A stretch of DNA of 16,247 bases from DALYDK01 sp964477125 (GTDB lineage: Bacteria; Patescibacteriota; Saccharimonadia; Saccharimonadales; CAIOMD01): positions 1 through 16,247 of the forward strand of contig CAYZCZ010000018.1 of the NCBI GenBank assembly GCA_964477125.1, in the 5' to 3' direction. The position numbers and the translations under genes were made by a program. Below, piece by piece: positions 1-5,874 of this stretch; positions within the stretch are counted from its first letter, which is position 1; each line of letters begins with the position of its first letter. The notes below the pieces were generated by a model. It was not told the DNA's origin. It saw nothing but the letters and a program-made list of their open reading frames with translations, and did not search any database.

Positions 1-78
1 TTGGACTGGAATTAAATTTTCGCTACTTGGTACTTGTTCTATTGAAATATGATTGATTGTATTTTTTGTGTTTGACAT
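1..78 (-). CDS. 5' end of an unknown protein, cut by the window edge
   Basis: An ATG at 78 opens a minus-strand frame of 26 codons that runs off the left edge. It begins MSNTKNTINHISIEQVPSS, then continues to the edge. The stretch is polar and Asn/Ser-rich, with no signal peptide or motif, so I cannot name a family. It is called because a strong consensus-like promoter (TTGACA, 17 bases, TATATT) lies immediately upstream and points into it. The -10 box ends nine bases before the ATG and there is no Shine-Dalgarno sequence, so the message may be leaderless or nearly so. It is divergent from rpmE. Confidence 0.55.
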   Translation of the reverse strand, partial: MSNTKNTINHISIEQVPSSENLIPVQ

Positions 79-87
79 AATGTTGAC

Positions 88-116
88 AATATACCAAAAA
101 GCTTGTGTTTTGTCAA
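88..116 (-). promoter_or_regulatory. Promoter of the left-edge gene
   Basis: On the minus strand the -35 box TTGACA (116-111) and -10 box TATATT (93-88) are separated by 17 bases. A TGG just before the -10 makes it an extended -10. The predicted start of transcription is near 81, only about three bases before the ATG at 78. Confidence 0.7.
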
Positions 117-136
117 TACTCTACACCTATGAACAC

Positions 137-165
137 TTGATATTTTTCGCTAAAACAGATAGAAT
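137..165 (+). promoter_or_regulatory. Promoter of rpmE
   Basis: TTGATA (137-142), a 17-base spacer and TAGAAT (160-165) face rpmE. Transcription would start near 172, giving a leader of about 78 bases before the ATG at 250. The stretch 79-249 otherwise holds only the divergent promoter and the rpmE leader. Confidence 0.6.
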
Positions 166-196
166 ACTACTTGTATAAAAATCGACTGCACGGCTT

Positions 197-239
197 ACAG
201 CAACCATGCTAACCGATCTCAACAATTATTGCTGTGGAG
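197..239 (+). promoter_or_regulatory. Possible rpmE leader hairpin next to the Shine-Dalgarno
   Basis: ACAGCAA (197-203) is exactly complementary to TTGCTGT (229-235). The 3' arm is immediately followed by the GGAG Shine-Dalgarno (236-239), ten bases before the rpmE ATG. A hairpin stacked against the ribosome site could serve as an autoregulatory L31 leader. Several L31 leader RNA families are known in other phyla, but I cannot say this matches one of them. The 25-base loop makes the fold tentative. Confidence 0.35.
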
Positions 240-249
240 TATAAATCTT

Positions 250-579
250 ATGAAAAAAGATATTCACCCAAAAAACTACCGCCCCGTAGTTTTTGAAGAC
301 CTATCAAATGGTTTTAAATTTTTAACAAAGTCTACTGTAAAAACCGACGAAACCATTAAATGGACCGACGGTAAAGAATACCCACTTGTTAAAGTACACA
401 TTAGTAGCGCTAGCCACCCCTTCTATACTGGTGACGAGAAACTAATTGATATTGAAGGCCGAGTAGATAAGTTTGAAGCGCGTGCTAAGGCGGCGGCACA
501 AGCTAAAGAAGCTAAACTTGCTAAAGCAAAGGCACCAAAAAAAGCTACTAAAAAAGCTGAACCTAAAGACGAAAAATAG
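250..579 (+). CDS. rpmE: 50S ribosomal protein L31, type B
   Basis: This is a 109-residue protein of the large ribosomal subunit. The start is taken at ATG 250 (MKKDIHPKNYRPVVFEDL) because this matches the family N-terminus and has GGAG ten bases upstream. A TTG at 229 would add seven unrelated residues. The core (1-75) shows the type B hallmarks: YRPVVFEDLSNGFKFLT, TDETIKW, and SSASHPFYTG. The CXXC zinc-binding cysteines of type A are absent, so this is the zinc-independent form. Residues about 80-109 are an Ala/Lys-rich tail (AKAKAPKKATKKAEPK) beyond the usual 80-90 residue length, probably a disordered RNA-contacting extension. A strong terminator follows, so rpmE is probably monocistronic. 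Confidence 0.93.
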   Translation: MKKDIHPKNYRPVVFEDLSNGFKFLTKSTVKTDETIKWTDGKEYPLVKVHISSASHPFYTGDEKLIDIEGRVDKFEARAKAAAQAKEAKLAKAKAPKKATKKAEPKDEK

Positions 580-591
580 TTAATCCTTTAT

Positions 592-626
592 AAAACAGCG
601 CATTTTAAAATATGCGCTGTTTTAAT
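592..626 (+). terminator. Rho-independent terminator after rpmE
   Basis: A perfect 12-base inverted repeat, AAAACAGCGCAT (592-603) and ATGCGCTGTTTT (612-623), encloses an eight-base AT loop, with the U-run forming the end of the 3' arm. It lies 12 bases after the rpmE stop. Its A-run/U-run symmetry would let it work in both directions. It isolates rpmE from prfA. Confidence 0.85.
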
Positions 627-655
627 TTGAGCCACTAGTAGATAATAAGATAGTT

Positions 656-1459
656 ATGGAACAAAAGATTAAAGCACTAAACGAGGAGCTATTGGTAATT
701 CAGCAACAGCTTGAAGACCCAGCTATTTTTAGTGCGCCCGAATATCCAAAGTTAGCAAAAAGACAAAGCTACCTAGAAAATACAATTAATCTAAACAATC
801 AACTAGTCAAGCTCAATAGTCAGTTAGTGGAAGCCAAAGGAATGTTAGGTGGTGGTGACGAGTTAGCTGAACTTGCCGAAGTAGAAATTTCAGATTTAGA
901 CAAATCGATTAGTGAAATTAGTGATAAATTAGAAGAACTATTAACACCAAAGGACCCTAACGATGAACGCGATTGTATTATCGAAATACGAGCTGGTGCT
1001 GGTGGTGACGAAAGTAGTTTATTTGGTGGCGAAATGTACCGCATGTACGCCAGATACTGCGAAACGCATGACTTTAAAATTGAACTAATTGATGAATCAC
1101 CCAGTGAAGTTGGTGGTTTTAAAGAAATAATTTTTGGCATAAAAGGCACCGATGCCTATAAAACATTTAAATTTGAAGCAGGTGTTCACCGGGTNNNNNN
1201 NNNNNNNNNNNNNNNNNNNNNNNNNNNNNNNNNNNNNNNNNNNNNNNNNNNNNNNNNNNNNNNNNNNNNNNNNNNNNNNNNNNNNNNNNNNNNNGACCGT
1301 AGTGAAAAAATACGAACATATAACTTCCCTCAAGATCGAATTACGGACCATCGAATAAATTATTCCAGATCAAATATACCCGCTGCTCTAGCCGGTGATA
1401 TTCAAGACCTAATCGACGAACTCCAAACAGCTGAACGCCATCTGCTACAAAATAACTAA
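656..1459 (+). CDS. prfA: Peptide chain release factor 1, interrupted by an assembly gap
   Basis: RF1 recognises UAA and UAG in the ribosomal A site and triggers peptide release. The N-terminus (LNEELLVIQQQLEDPAIFS) is the coiled domain 1. Then come the conserved IEIRAGAGGDESSLFGGEMYRMYARYCE block and GVHRV just before the gap. After the gap the frame resumes with DRSEKIRTYNFPQDRITDHR, a classic RF1 signature, and ends LLQNN. The 100 Ns at 1195-1294 stand for the missing region that should hold the codon-recognition tripeptide and the GGQ catalytic loop. In E. coli RF1 about 117 residues lie between GVHRV and DRSDR, so roughly 340-350 bases are missing. The frame across the gap is preserved only by chance (the true length must be 3n+1). 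No Shine-Dalgarno is visible. GATAAT at 641-646 sits nine bases before the ATG. Confidence 0.92.
   Translation: MEQKIKALNEELLVIQQQLEDPAIFSAPEYPKLAKRQSYLENTINLNNQLVKLNSQLVEAKGMLGGGDELAELAEVEISDLDKSISEISDKLEELLTPKDPNDERDCIIEIRAGAGGDESSLFGGEMYRMYARYCETHDFKIELIDESPSEVGGFKEIIFGIKGTDAYKTFKFEAGVHRXXXXXXXXXXXXXXXXXXXXXXXXXXXXXXXXXXDRSEKIRTYNFPQDRITDHRINYSRSNIPAALAGDIQDLIDELQTAERHLLQNN
1195..1294. other. Assembly gap of 100 Ns inside prfA
   Basis: Exactly 100 Ns, a scaffold placeholder rather than a measured length. Comparison with the RF1 family suggests about 340 missing bases, including the GGQ motif. Any frame reading across it is an artefact. Confidence 0.97.
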
Positions 1460-1497
1460 AGTATACCGTTATTATGGGTTAATAAATATTTATACCT

Positions 1498-1514
1498 TTT
1501 AGAACTGTTCTAAA
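1498..1514. repeat. 17-base palindrome TTTAGAAC-T-GTTCTAAA
   Basis: A perfect inverted repeat with a one-base centre lies in the 114-base space between the 3' ends of prfA and the unknown minus-strand gene. It could be a short hairpin or a dimer-binding operator. No U-tract follows, so it is a poor terminator. The rest of 1460-1573 shows AT-rich sequence (ATAAATATTTAT at about 1482) and nothing else recognisable. Confidence 0.3.
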
Positions 1515-1573
1515 GCCTATCTCCTGTTATCAGTAATTAGCTTCTCGCTTTATATGTTAGATCTACTGCTCAT

Positions 1574-2809
1574 CTACCTACTTGCCTGTTGTAGCATTTT
1601 TGCAAGTAGTTGACGAGATTCTCTTGATACGGCGCCAATTCCTGATGGATTTCGTGGGTCAACACTCCATTCTGGAGATCCTGGTTTTAAGCCATCACGC
1701 TGTAGTTGTTGCAACGCATCGTATGACTCTTTGTCAAAAGTTATCTCACCGCTAGAAAGTCGATCACGAAAATCAGCGAGGTCAACACCAGCACCTTGAG
1801 CAACTTCACTGAGGACTTTTTCGGGGATACCTCCATTAATATAACGCCTTGCTTGTCCAGTGAATTGAAGCTTAGGTGAGATCTTTTCATGTGCCTTAGA
1901 GTTTATTGGTCCATTTGATTGAACTGATTCGTTTGTCTGTTCTGGCTGCTCTACCTCTTGTATTTGTTCAGGTTGTTCTAGCTGATCTGGTCTTGATGAA
2001 ACTAATACTTGGGCATCCAACTGTTCTACTGTATGCTCAATGACTGCCTGGGCCGTTGACAACTCTTCAGGGTCCGCAGGCGCTCCGTCCACAAAAAGAT
2101 CTCCTTTTTCTTGTCCTGGGCTATTATCAATTCTTACATCCACAAAGTGCTCCTCTACTGATCCTGCTGATGTAATCCCTGCGGCTATAATACGAACATC
2201 TACTAACCTACCTGATCCATCAGATACGGCTTCAACAATATGATCAGAGTCAAGCTCCATAGACTCAGCAACTACCGGGCTTCCTTCGGCATCAATAGTT
2301 TCGGTATGAACTCTTTTGCTATCTACTCTTTTAATTTGTTGAACATCTTCTCTTATGCGGGAAGCTTTTGCACCTATTCTTTTTCCGAGTGCCTCTGCAT
2401 TTTGTTCTTCGGCACTTGAAAGTCGGCCTTTAACATCAGCCAAATTCATTTGATCACCGGTTGAAGCATGGTTAAAACTAGGCTCAGAGTTTAGTTCGCG
2501 CCAAGTTATTTCACCCCTAGCGAGCCTAAGAGACGTACCTGGGCCAAACTCTTCATCTATTCCTTCTGGTGAGCCAGGAAGAGATGCCAGCAATTCAGCA
2601 TCACTTGCCCCGCTTGCTGCTAGTTGCTTATTACGTTCGGCACTTGCTGTTTCATGCTGACGAAGAAAATCATCATATACAGGGTCTGACTTTCGTAAGG
2701 CATCCTCTTGTTCCATTAGTTGCATCATTCCTTGTGCACGACGACGCCCGGCGTTTTGTTCGCCCGCACCTGTATCTGCGTGGTATGAACCCGGAAATTT
2801 TTCGTTCAC
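1574..2809 (-). CDS. Unknown acidic, cysteine-free 411-residue protein between prfA and prmC
   Basis: I do not recognise a family. The GTG at 2809 is the apparent start (MNEKFPGSYHADTGAGEQNA). It has no Shine-Dalgarno, but a TTGACA/TATGTT promoter lies upstream. The protein is hydrophilic, rich in Glu, Asp, Gln and Ser, has no cysteine, and has no signal peptide or membrane segment, so it is probably cytoplasmic. A short motif recurs: LADVKGRLSSAEE (123-135), LADFRDRLSSGEI (344-356) and RLARGEIT (95-102). A beta-rich middle (about 165-245) has two VDVRI repeats. A low-complexity EQPEQ-type linker spans about 276-295, and a second folded part about 310-411. Arg is relatively frequent and Lys scarce compared with the neighbours. 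A hand count gives 56 G/C of 120 at 1621-1740, against 43 of 120 at 3061-3180 in prmC. Its position and composition suggest an acquired gene. The function is open. Confidence 0.75.
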   Translation of the reverse strand: MNEKFPGSYHADTGAGEQNAGRRRAQGMMQLMEQEDALRKSDPVYDDFLRQHETASAERNKQLAASGASDAELLASLPGSPEGIDEEFGPGTSLRLARGEITWRELNSEPSFNHASTGDQMNLADVKGRLSSAEEQNAEALGKRIGAKASRIREDVQQIKRVDSKRVHTETIDAEGSPVVAESMELDSDHIVEAVSDGSGRLVDVRIIAAGITSAGSVEEHFVDVRIDNSPGQEKGDLFVDGAPADPEELSTAQAVIEHTVEQLDAQVLVSSRPDQLEQPEQIQEVEQPEQTNESVQSNGPINSKAHEKISPKLQFTGQARRYINGGIPEKVLSEVAQGAGVDLADFRDRLSSGEITFDKESYDALQQLQRDGLKPGSPEWSVDPRNPSGIGAVSRESRQLLAKMLQQASR

Positions 2810-2859
2810 TGTTTTATTTATTACCGTATTTAGTTTATTTGTTTTTGTTGGTTACTATT

Positions 2860-2888
2860 AACATACTATACTTATGCTTATTTGTCAA
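2860..2888 (-). promoter_or_regulatory. Promoter of the unknown 411-residue gene
   Basis: Minus-strand TTGACA (2888-2883), a 17-base spacer and TATGTT (2865-2860). Transcription would begin near 2853 and leave a leader of about 44 bases that is A-rich and lacks a Shine-Dalgarno before the GTG at 2809. Confidence 0.55.
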
Positions 2889-2922
2889 GTTTATTCATCT
2901 GTTATGTGATAGAATTACTGGG

Positions 2923-3580
2923 ATGGATTATGGCGAATGGCTGGACNNNNNNNNNNNNNNNNNNNNNNNNNNNNNNNNNNNNNNNNNNNNNNNNNNNNNN
3001 NNNNNNNNNNNNNNNNNNNNNNNNNNNNNNNNNNNNNNNNNNNNNNCCCCGCCCAGATAGTGAAAACATGATAGAACTGCTTAAAAAACATACTCTTAAA
3101 AAATCTACTTTGAAATTATTAGATGTTGGCACTGGATCGGGCTGCTTAGCAATAACTGCAAAGCTCGAGAACCCTAAAGCCAAAGTTGTCGCATGCGATG
3201 TTTCAATGAAAGCCCTTTCTATTGCCAAACAAAATGCCAAGATACTTAAAGCGGATATTGCTTTTATTAAATCTAACTTATTTGCCAATACGCCTGGTAA
3301 ATTCGATATTATTTTGGCTAACCTACCATATGTGCCAGATGAATTTGATATTAGTAGCGATGTAAAATTCGAACCAGCCTTAGCTATATTTTCCGGAGCT
3401 GATGGGTTAAACTTAACAGTTAAATTTTTTGAACAAGTTGCTAGCAAATTAAATACTAGCGGTATTGTTATTATGGAGTCTTTGCAAATACAGCATAAAA
3501 AAATAAACCAGCTGGCCGAAGCTGCTGGTTTAAAATTAATTGAGTCTAAAGATTTAGTTCAACTATATAAGCTTAAATAA
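2923..3580 (+). CDS. prmC: Peptide chain release factor N5-glutamine methyltransferase, interrupted by an assembly gap
   Basis: PrmC (HemK) methylates the Gln of the GGQ motif of RF1 and RF2 using S-adenosylmethionine. The start MDYGEWLD at 2923 resembles the E. coli PrmC start (MEYQHWLREA), and the sequence after the gap opens with PRPDSE, matching E. coli PRPDTE. Motif I is LLDVGTGSGCLAI, and D in VVACDVS is the acidic SAM-ribose ligand. The substrate motif is NLPY (LANLPYVP) rather than the usual NPPY. FEPALAIFSGADGLN and a C-terminal strand complete the fold. The first eight codons and the C-terminal part lie in different frames across the 100 Ns. By comparison with E. coli about 82 residues (about 246 bases) are missing, and the true gap must be a multiple of three. 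There is no Shine-Dalgarno. TAGAAT at 2910-2915 sits seven bases before the ATG, suggesting a leaderless message. Confidence 0.9.
2947..3046. other. Assembly gap of 100 Ns inside prmC
   Basis: Exactly 100 Ns. The start MDYGEWLD and the downstream PRPDSE are in different frames across it, so the placeholder length is wrong. Family comparison suggests about 246 bases. It removes most of the N-terminal helical domain that binds the release factor. Confidence 0.97.
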
Positions 3581-3584
3581 AAAA

Positions 3585-3890
3585 TTAAGCAATTTTCTTT
3601 ATAACTAATCGAGTATGTTTCTGGCGATGACCACGTACAGTCTTAACACGCTTTTTTGCTTTGTAACGAATAGAGGTTACTTTGTCTGCCTGTATAGATT
3701 GCTCTTTTACATCTGCAGTTACTTTGGCACCCTTAACAGTTGGTGTACCAACGCTTATATTGTCACCATCTATAACTAATAATGGTTCAAATGATACAGT
3801 TTTTTCTTCACTTAGTAGTTCTACGTCTAGTTCTAGGCCTTCTGTAACTAAGTATTGCTTGCCACCGGTGGCAATTACAGCTTTTTTCAC
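3585..3890 (-). CDS. rplU: 50S ribosomal protein L21
   Basis: A 101-residue protein of the large subunit that binds 23S rRNA. The N-terminus KKAVIATGGKQYLVTEG and the C-terminal YKAKKRVKTVRGHRQKHTRLVI are the L21 signatures, and the length is normal. The start is a GTG, supported by a good Shine-Dalgarno (AGAGGA within 3901-3910, about ten bases upstream). Its stop lies four bases from the convergent prmC stop, with no terminator between them. The usual partner rpmA (L27) is not downstream, so the common rplU-rpmA pair is split here. Confidence 0.95.
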   Translation of the reverse strand: MKKAVIATGGKQYLVTEGLELDVELLSEEKTVSFEPLLVIDGDNISVGTPTVKGAKVTADVKEQSIQADKVTSIRYKAKKRVKTVRGHRQKHTRLVIKKIA

Positions 3891-3936
3891 GCTAATATTA
3901 CTTCCTCTTATCTAATAATTTAAACAGTCAGATGAT

Positions 3937-3965
3937 ATTCTAACAGATATAGGCCTTAAGGTAAA
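3937..3965 (-). promoter_or_regulatory. Probable promoter of rplU
   Basis: Minus-strand TTTACC (3965-3960), 17 bases, TAGAAT (3942-3937). It predicts a leader of about 40 bases with the Shine-Dalgarno near its end. It lies in the 95-base space after the DUF2207 gene, where I see no terminator. Confidence 0.5.
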
Positions 3966-3985
3966 GACTAAAATTGTTGCGTAGA

Positions 3986-5836
3986 CTACCAGCCTCCGCC
4001 GCCACCTCCACCACCGCCACCACCGGAGCCTCCACCGCTAAAGCCACTACCTCCGCCGGAACTACTAGGTGCCGAAAAAGATACAGCACTAGCGCCATCA
4101 AAACTTGCCAAAGAACCAATTAGTGCTCCAGTTGTAAAGCTATTGTAGTTTCCTTGGTACCAATCTGGTGGTTGCTTGTATATATCTTGGAAACTGTTTG
4201 CCCACTGTTTTTCTAAACCAAATATAATTGCGTAAGGTAACAGCTTCTCGAATAATTTTACTTTAGCAATATTAGTATTTGGGTCCCCATATTTTTCAGC
4301 GCCTTCGGGGCTCTGTAAATATTTTAATCTGTCGGCTTCGGCTAGATTAATATACTCCCGAAGCCCCATTAAATATTCTTTTGCATCGACTCCTTTAATG
4401 GTTTTGGAAGGCATTATTTTTGAAGCGATTATGTTAGTAATTACCATTGTTATGCCAGCAGTTATTAAAATTGGAACCACTCCGGCTGGCCATTCAAGGA
4501 TGCCTACAATCATTAATAACACTCCTATAGCACCCCATATAATTGCCAATATTAAGCTTGGTTTTGCATAGCTACCAATTGCGCTACTTGGGTTAGATGA
4601 AAAATAGCCGCGGGCGAACAAATCTTTTGGTACGTCTTTGGAAATTTTGGCCACTTCAGTGTAGGCTTTATCTTTTAGTTCACTTGTTAATTTTGTATCA
4701 CCCGTAATTGGGTTATCACCAAATATCATTTTACATACAGATTTTTCCGATTCACTTAGGTCGGTTGTTGGCTTGTCTAGCTTAAGCTCATAGTCTTTTG
4801 AACCGCCAATATTCAGTCCAAGGACCTTTTTACCCTTTTTATTGACTTCGCTAATGGTAATGTATTTTTTTATTGCAAGTTCTATTATTTGGGCGGAGAT
4901 AGATTTTTGGGTTACATACTCATGCAATAAAGTATCCGCCTCAAGAACATCAAGCTCTTTAAGTGGAATATACTGTGGAATTATGACACCTCGGCCTTTT
5001 GGGTCCCGACCTTTCCTAAGCCATTCAATTACTAAGAGCAATATAAAGGTTACGGGTACCAATAAACCTAAAACCACAGGTGCGTACAGCTTGAGTTTTG
5101 CCATAAGAGCTGCATTCTTATCTATAGTGAATGTATTTGGCTGAAAGCCAACAACTATAGACAAATTTTCTTGGGGCGAAAGCGAACCAGTTGTTTTGGC
5201 GGAAATAGTTGTTTCGCCAGTTGCTGAATTATTTTGACTAGTAACTGTACAGGCTTGGCTAGTAGAGTTTTGCTGTCCAGTAAAACAACGAAGTTGATTA
5301 TTAAATTGGGGTGAAATATCTTTGCTCAGCAAAAGCGTAACACTTACACTTTCCATTGGCTGCTCCCATTGAGTGCCGTTAACATTCCAAAAAAGTTCTT
5401 GGTTAGTACTATATTCTGTTATTACATTTTGCATAGAATATTTAATAACGTATGTCTGTTGGTTCCGTACATAGGTATCGGCATCGCCAATTTTTAAAAC
5501 TAAGTTACCGTTTTGTTTACTGGTGCTATACGAACTAGACCCAGTAGTTTGGTTTATCACAGATACATCTTTAAGTTTTAAATCTACGCTGTTATAGGTT
5601 AGTGGTAGTGCCCTTAAAATGCCATGATTCTGATTATAATTTGGGAATTGGGCAGTAATGGTTTCGGTTACGTTCATCACCCCTACGCCCTTACTATCTT
5701 TTGATAAATAATAGTCGGCGTGAAAATTATTAATAATAAAGTTCTGAGTGTCTTGGGCATTTGAAAAACCATTAAAGCCCAACAGTCCAACCATAAAAAT
5801 ACTGAAAACAATCAATATACTTTTAAGCTTATTCAT
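3986..5836 (-). CDS. DUF2207 family membrane protein with poly-Gly C-terminus
   Basis: A 616-residue envelope protein of unknown function, matching the layout of the DUF2207 family. The start is taken at 5836 (MNKLKSILIVFSIFMVGLLG) because this gives a clean signal peptide ending SNA at residue 27. The ATG at 5863 would put nine extra residues in front. The extracellular DUF2207 domain (about 30-240) contains HGILRALPLTY and two cysteines (184 and 196) that could pair. A membrane helix follows at about 251-272, then the characteristic EWLRKGRDPKGRGVIIPQY and an intracellular helical part. A two-helix hairpin lies at about 427-471. The tail has GGGSGFSGGGSG followed by a run of Gly and a final Trp. 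The gene starts 38 bases after the ileS stop and is probably co-transcribed with it, although TAGAAT (5853-5848) sits eleven bases before its ATG. No Shine-Dalgarno is visible. Confidence 0.85.
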   Translation of the reverse strand: MNKLKSILIVFSIFMVGLLGFNGFSNAQDTQNFIINNFHADYYLSKDSKGVGVMNVTETITAQFPNYNQNHGILRALPLTYNSVDLKLKDVSVINQTTGSSSYSTSKQNGNLVLKIGDADTYVRNQQTYVIKYSMQNVITEYSTNQELFWNVNGTQWEQPMESVSVTLLLSKDISPQFNNQLRCFTGQQNSTSQACTVTSQNNSATGETTISAKTTGSLSPQENLSIVVGFQPNTFTIDKNAALMAKLKLYAPVVLGLLVPVTFILLLVIEWLRKGRDPKGRGVIIPQYIPLKELDVLEADTLLHEYVTQKSISAQIIELAIKKYITISEVNKKGKKVLGLNIGGSKDYELKLDKPTTDLSESEKSVCKMIFGDNPITGDTKLTSELKDKAYTEVAKISKDVPKDLFARGYFSSNPSSAIGSYAKPSLILAIIWGAIGVLLMIVGILEWPAGVVPILITAGITMVITNIIASKIMPSKTIKGVDAKEYLMGLREYINLAEADRLKYLQSPEGAEKYGDPNTNIAKVKLFEKLLPYAIIFGLEKQWANSFQDIYKQPPDWYQGNYNSFTTGALIGSLASFDGASAVSFSAPSSSGGGSGFSGGGSGGGGGGGGGGGW

Positions 5837-5874
5837 AGCATTAGTATATTCTATTACTGCCAAATATTAGCTAG

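Noticed and set aside
71..87. Direct repeat TTGACAtaatgTTGACA as tandem plus-strand -35 boxes
   Set aside because: On the plus strand no -10 at proper spacing leads to a gene. The region is better explained as the start codon and promoter of the divergent left-edge gene, with TTGATA/TAGAAT downstream serving rpmE.
1097..1358. Open frames that read across the Ns in prfA on both strands
   Set aside because: They exist only because N codons are not read as stops. RF1 occupies the plus strand here, and the flanking residues of the other frames match nothing.
2569..3060. 163-codon plus-strand frame running from inside the unknown gene into the prmC gap
   Set aside because: Most of it is antisense to the 411-residue gene. 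Only its last eight codons before the Ns (MDYGEWLD) are real, as the start of prmC.
5837..5863. Upstream ATG at 5863 as start of the DUF2207 protein
   Set aside because: It adds nine residues in front of a clean signal peptide. The ATG at 5836 gives the normal basic-hydrophobic-SNA layout.
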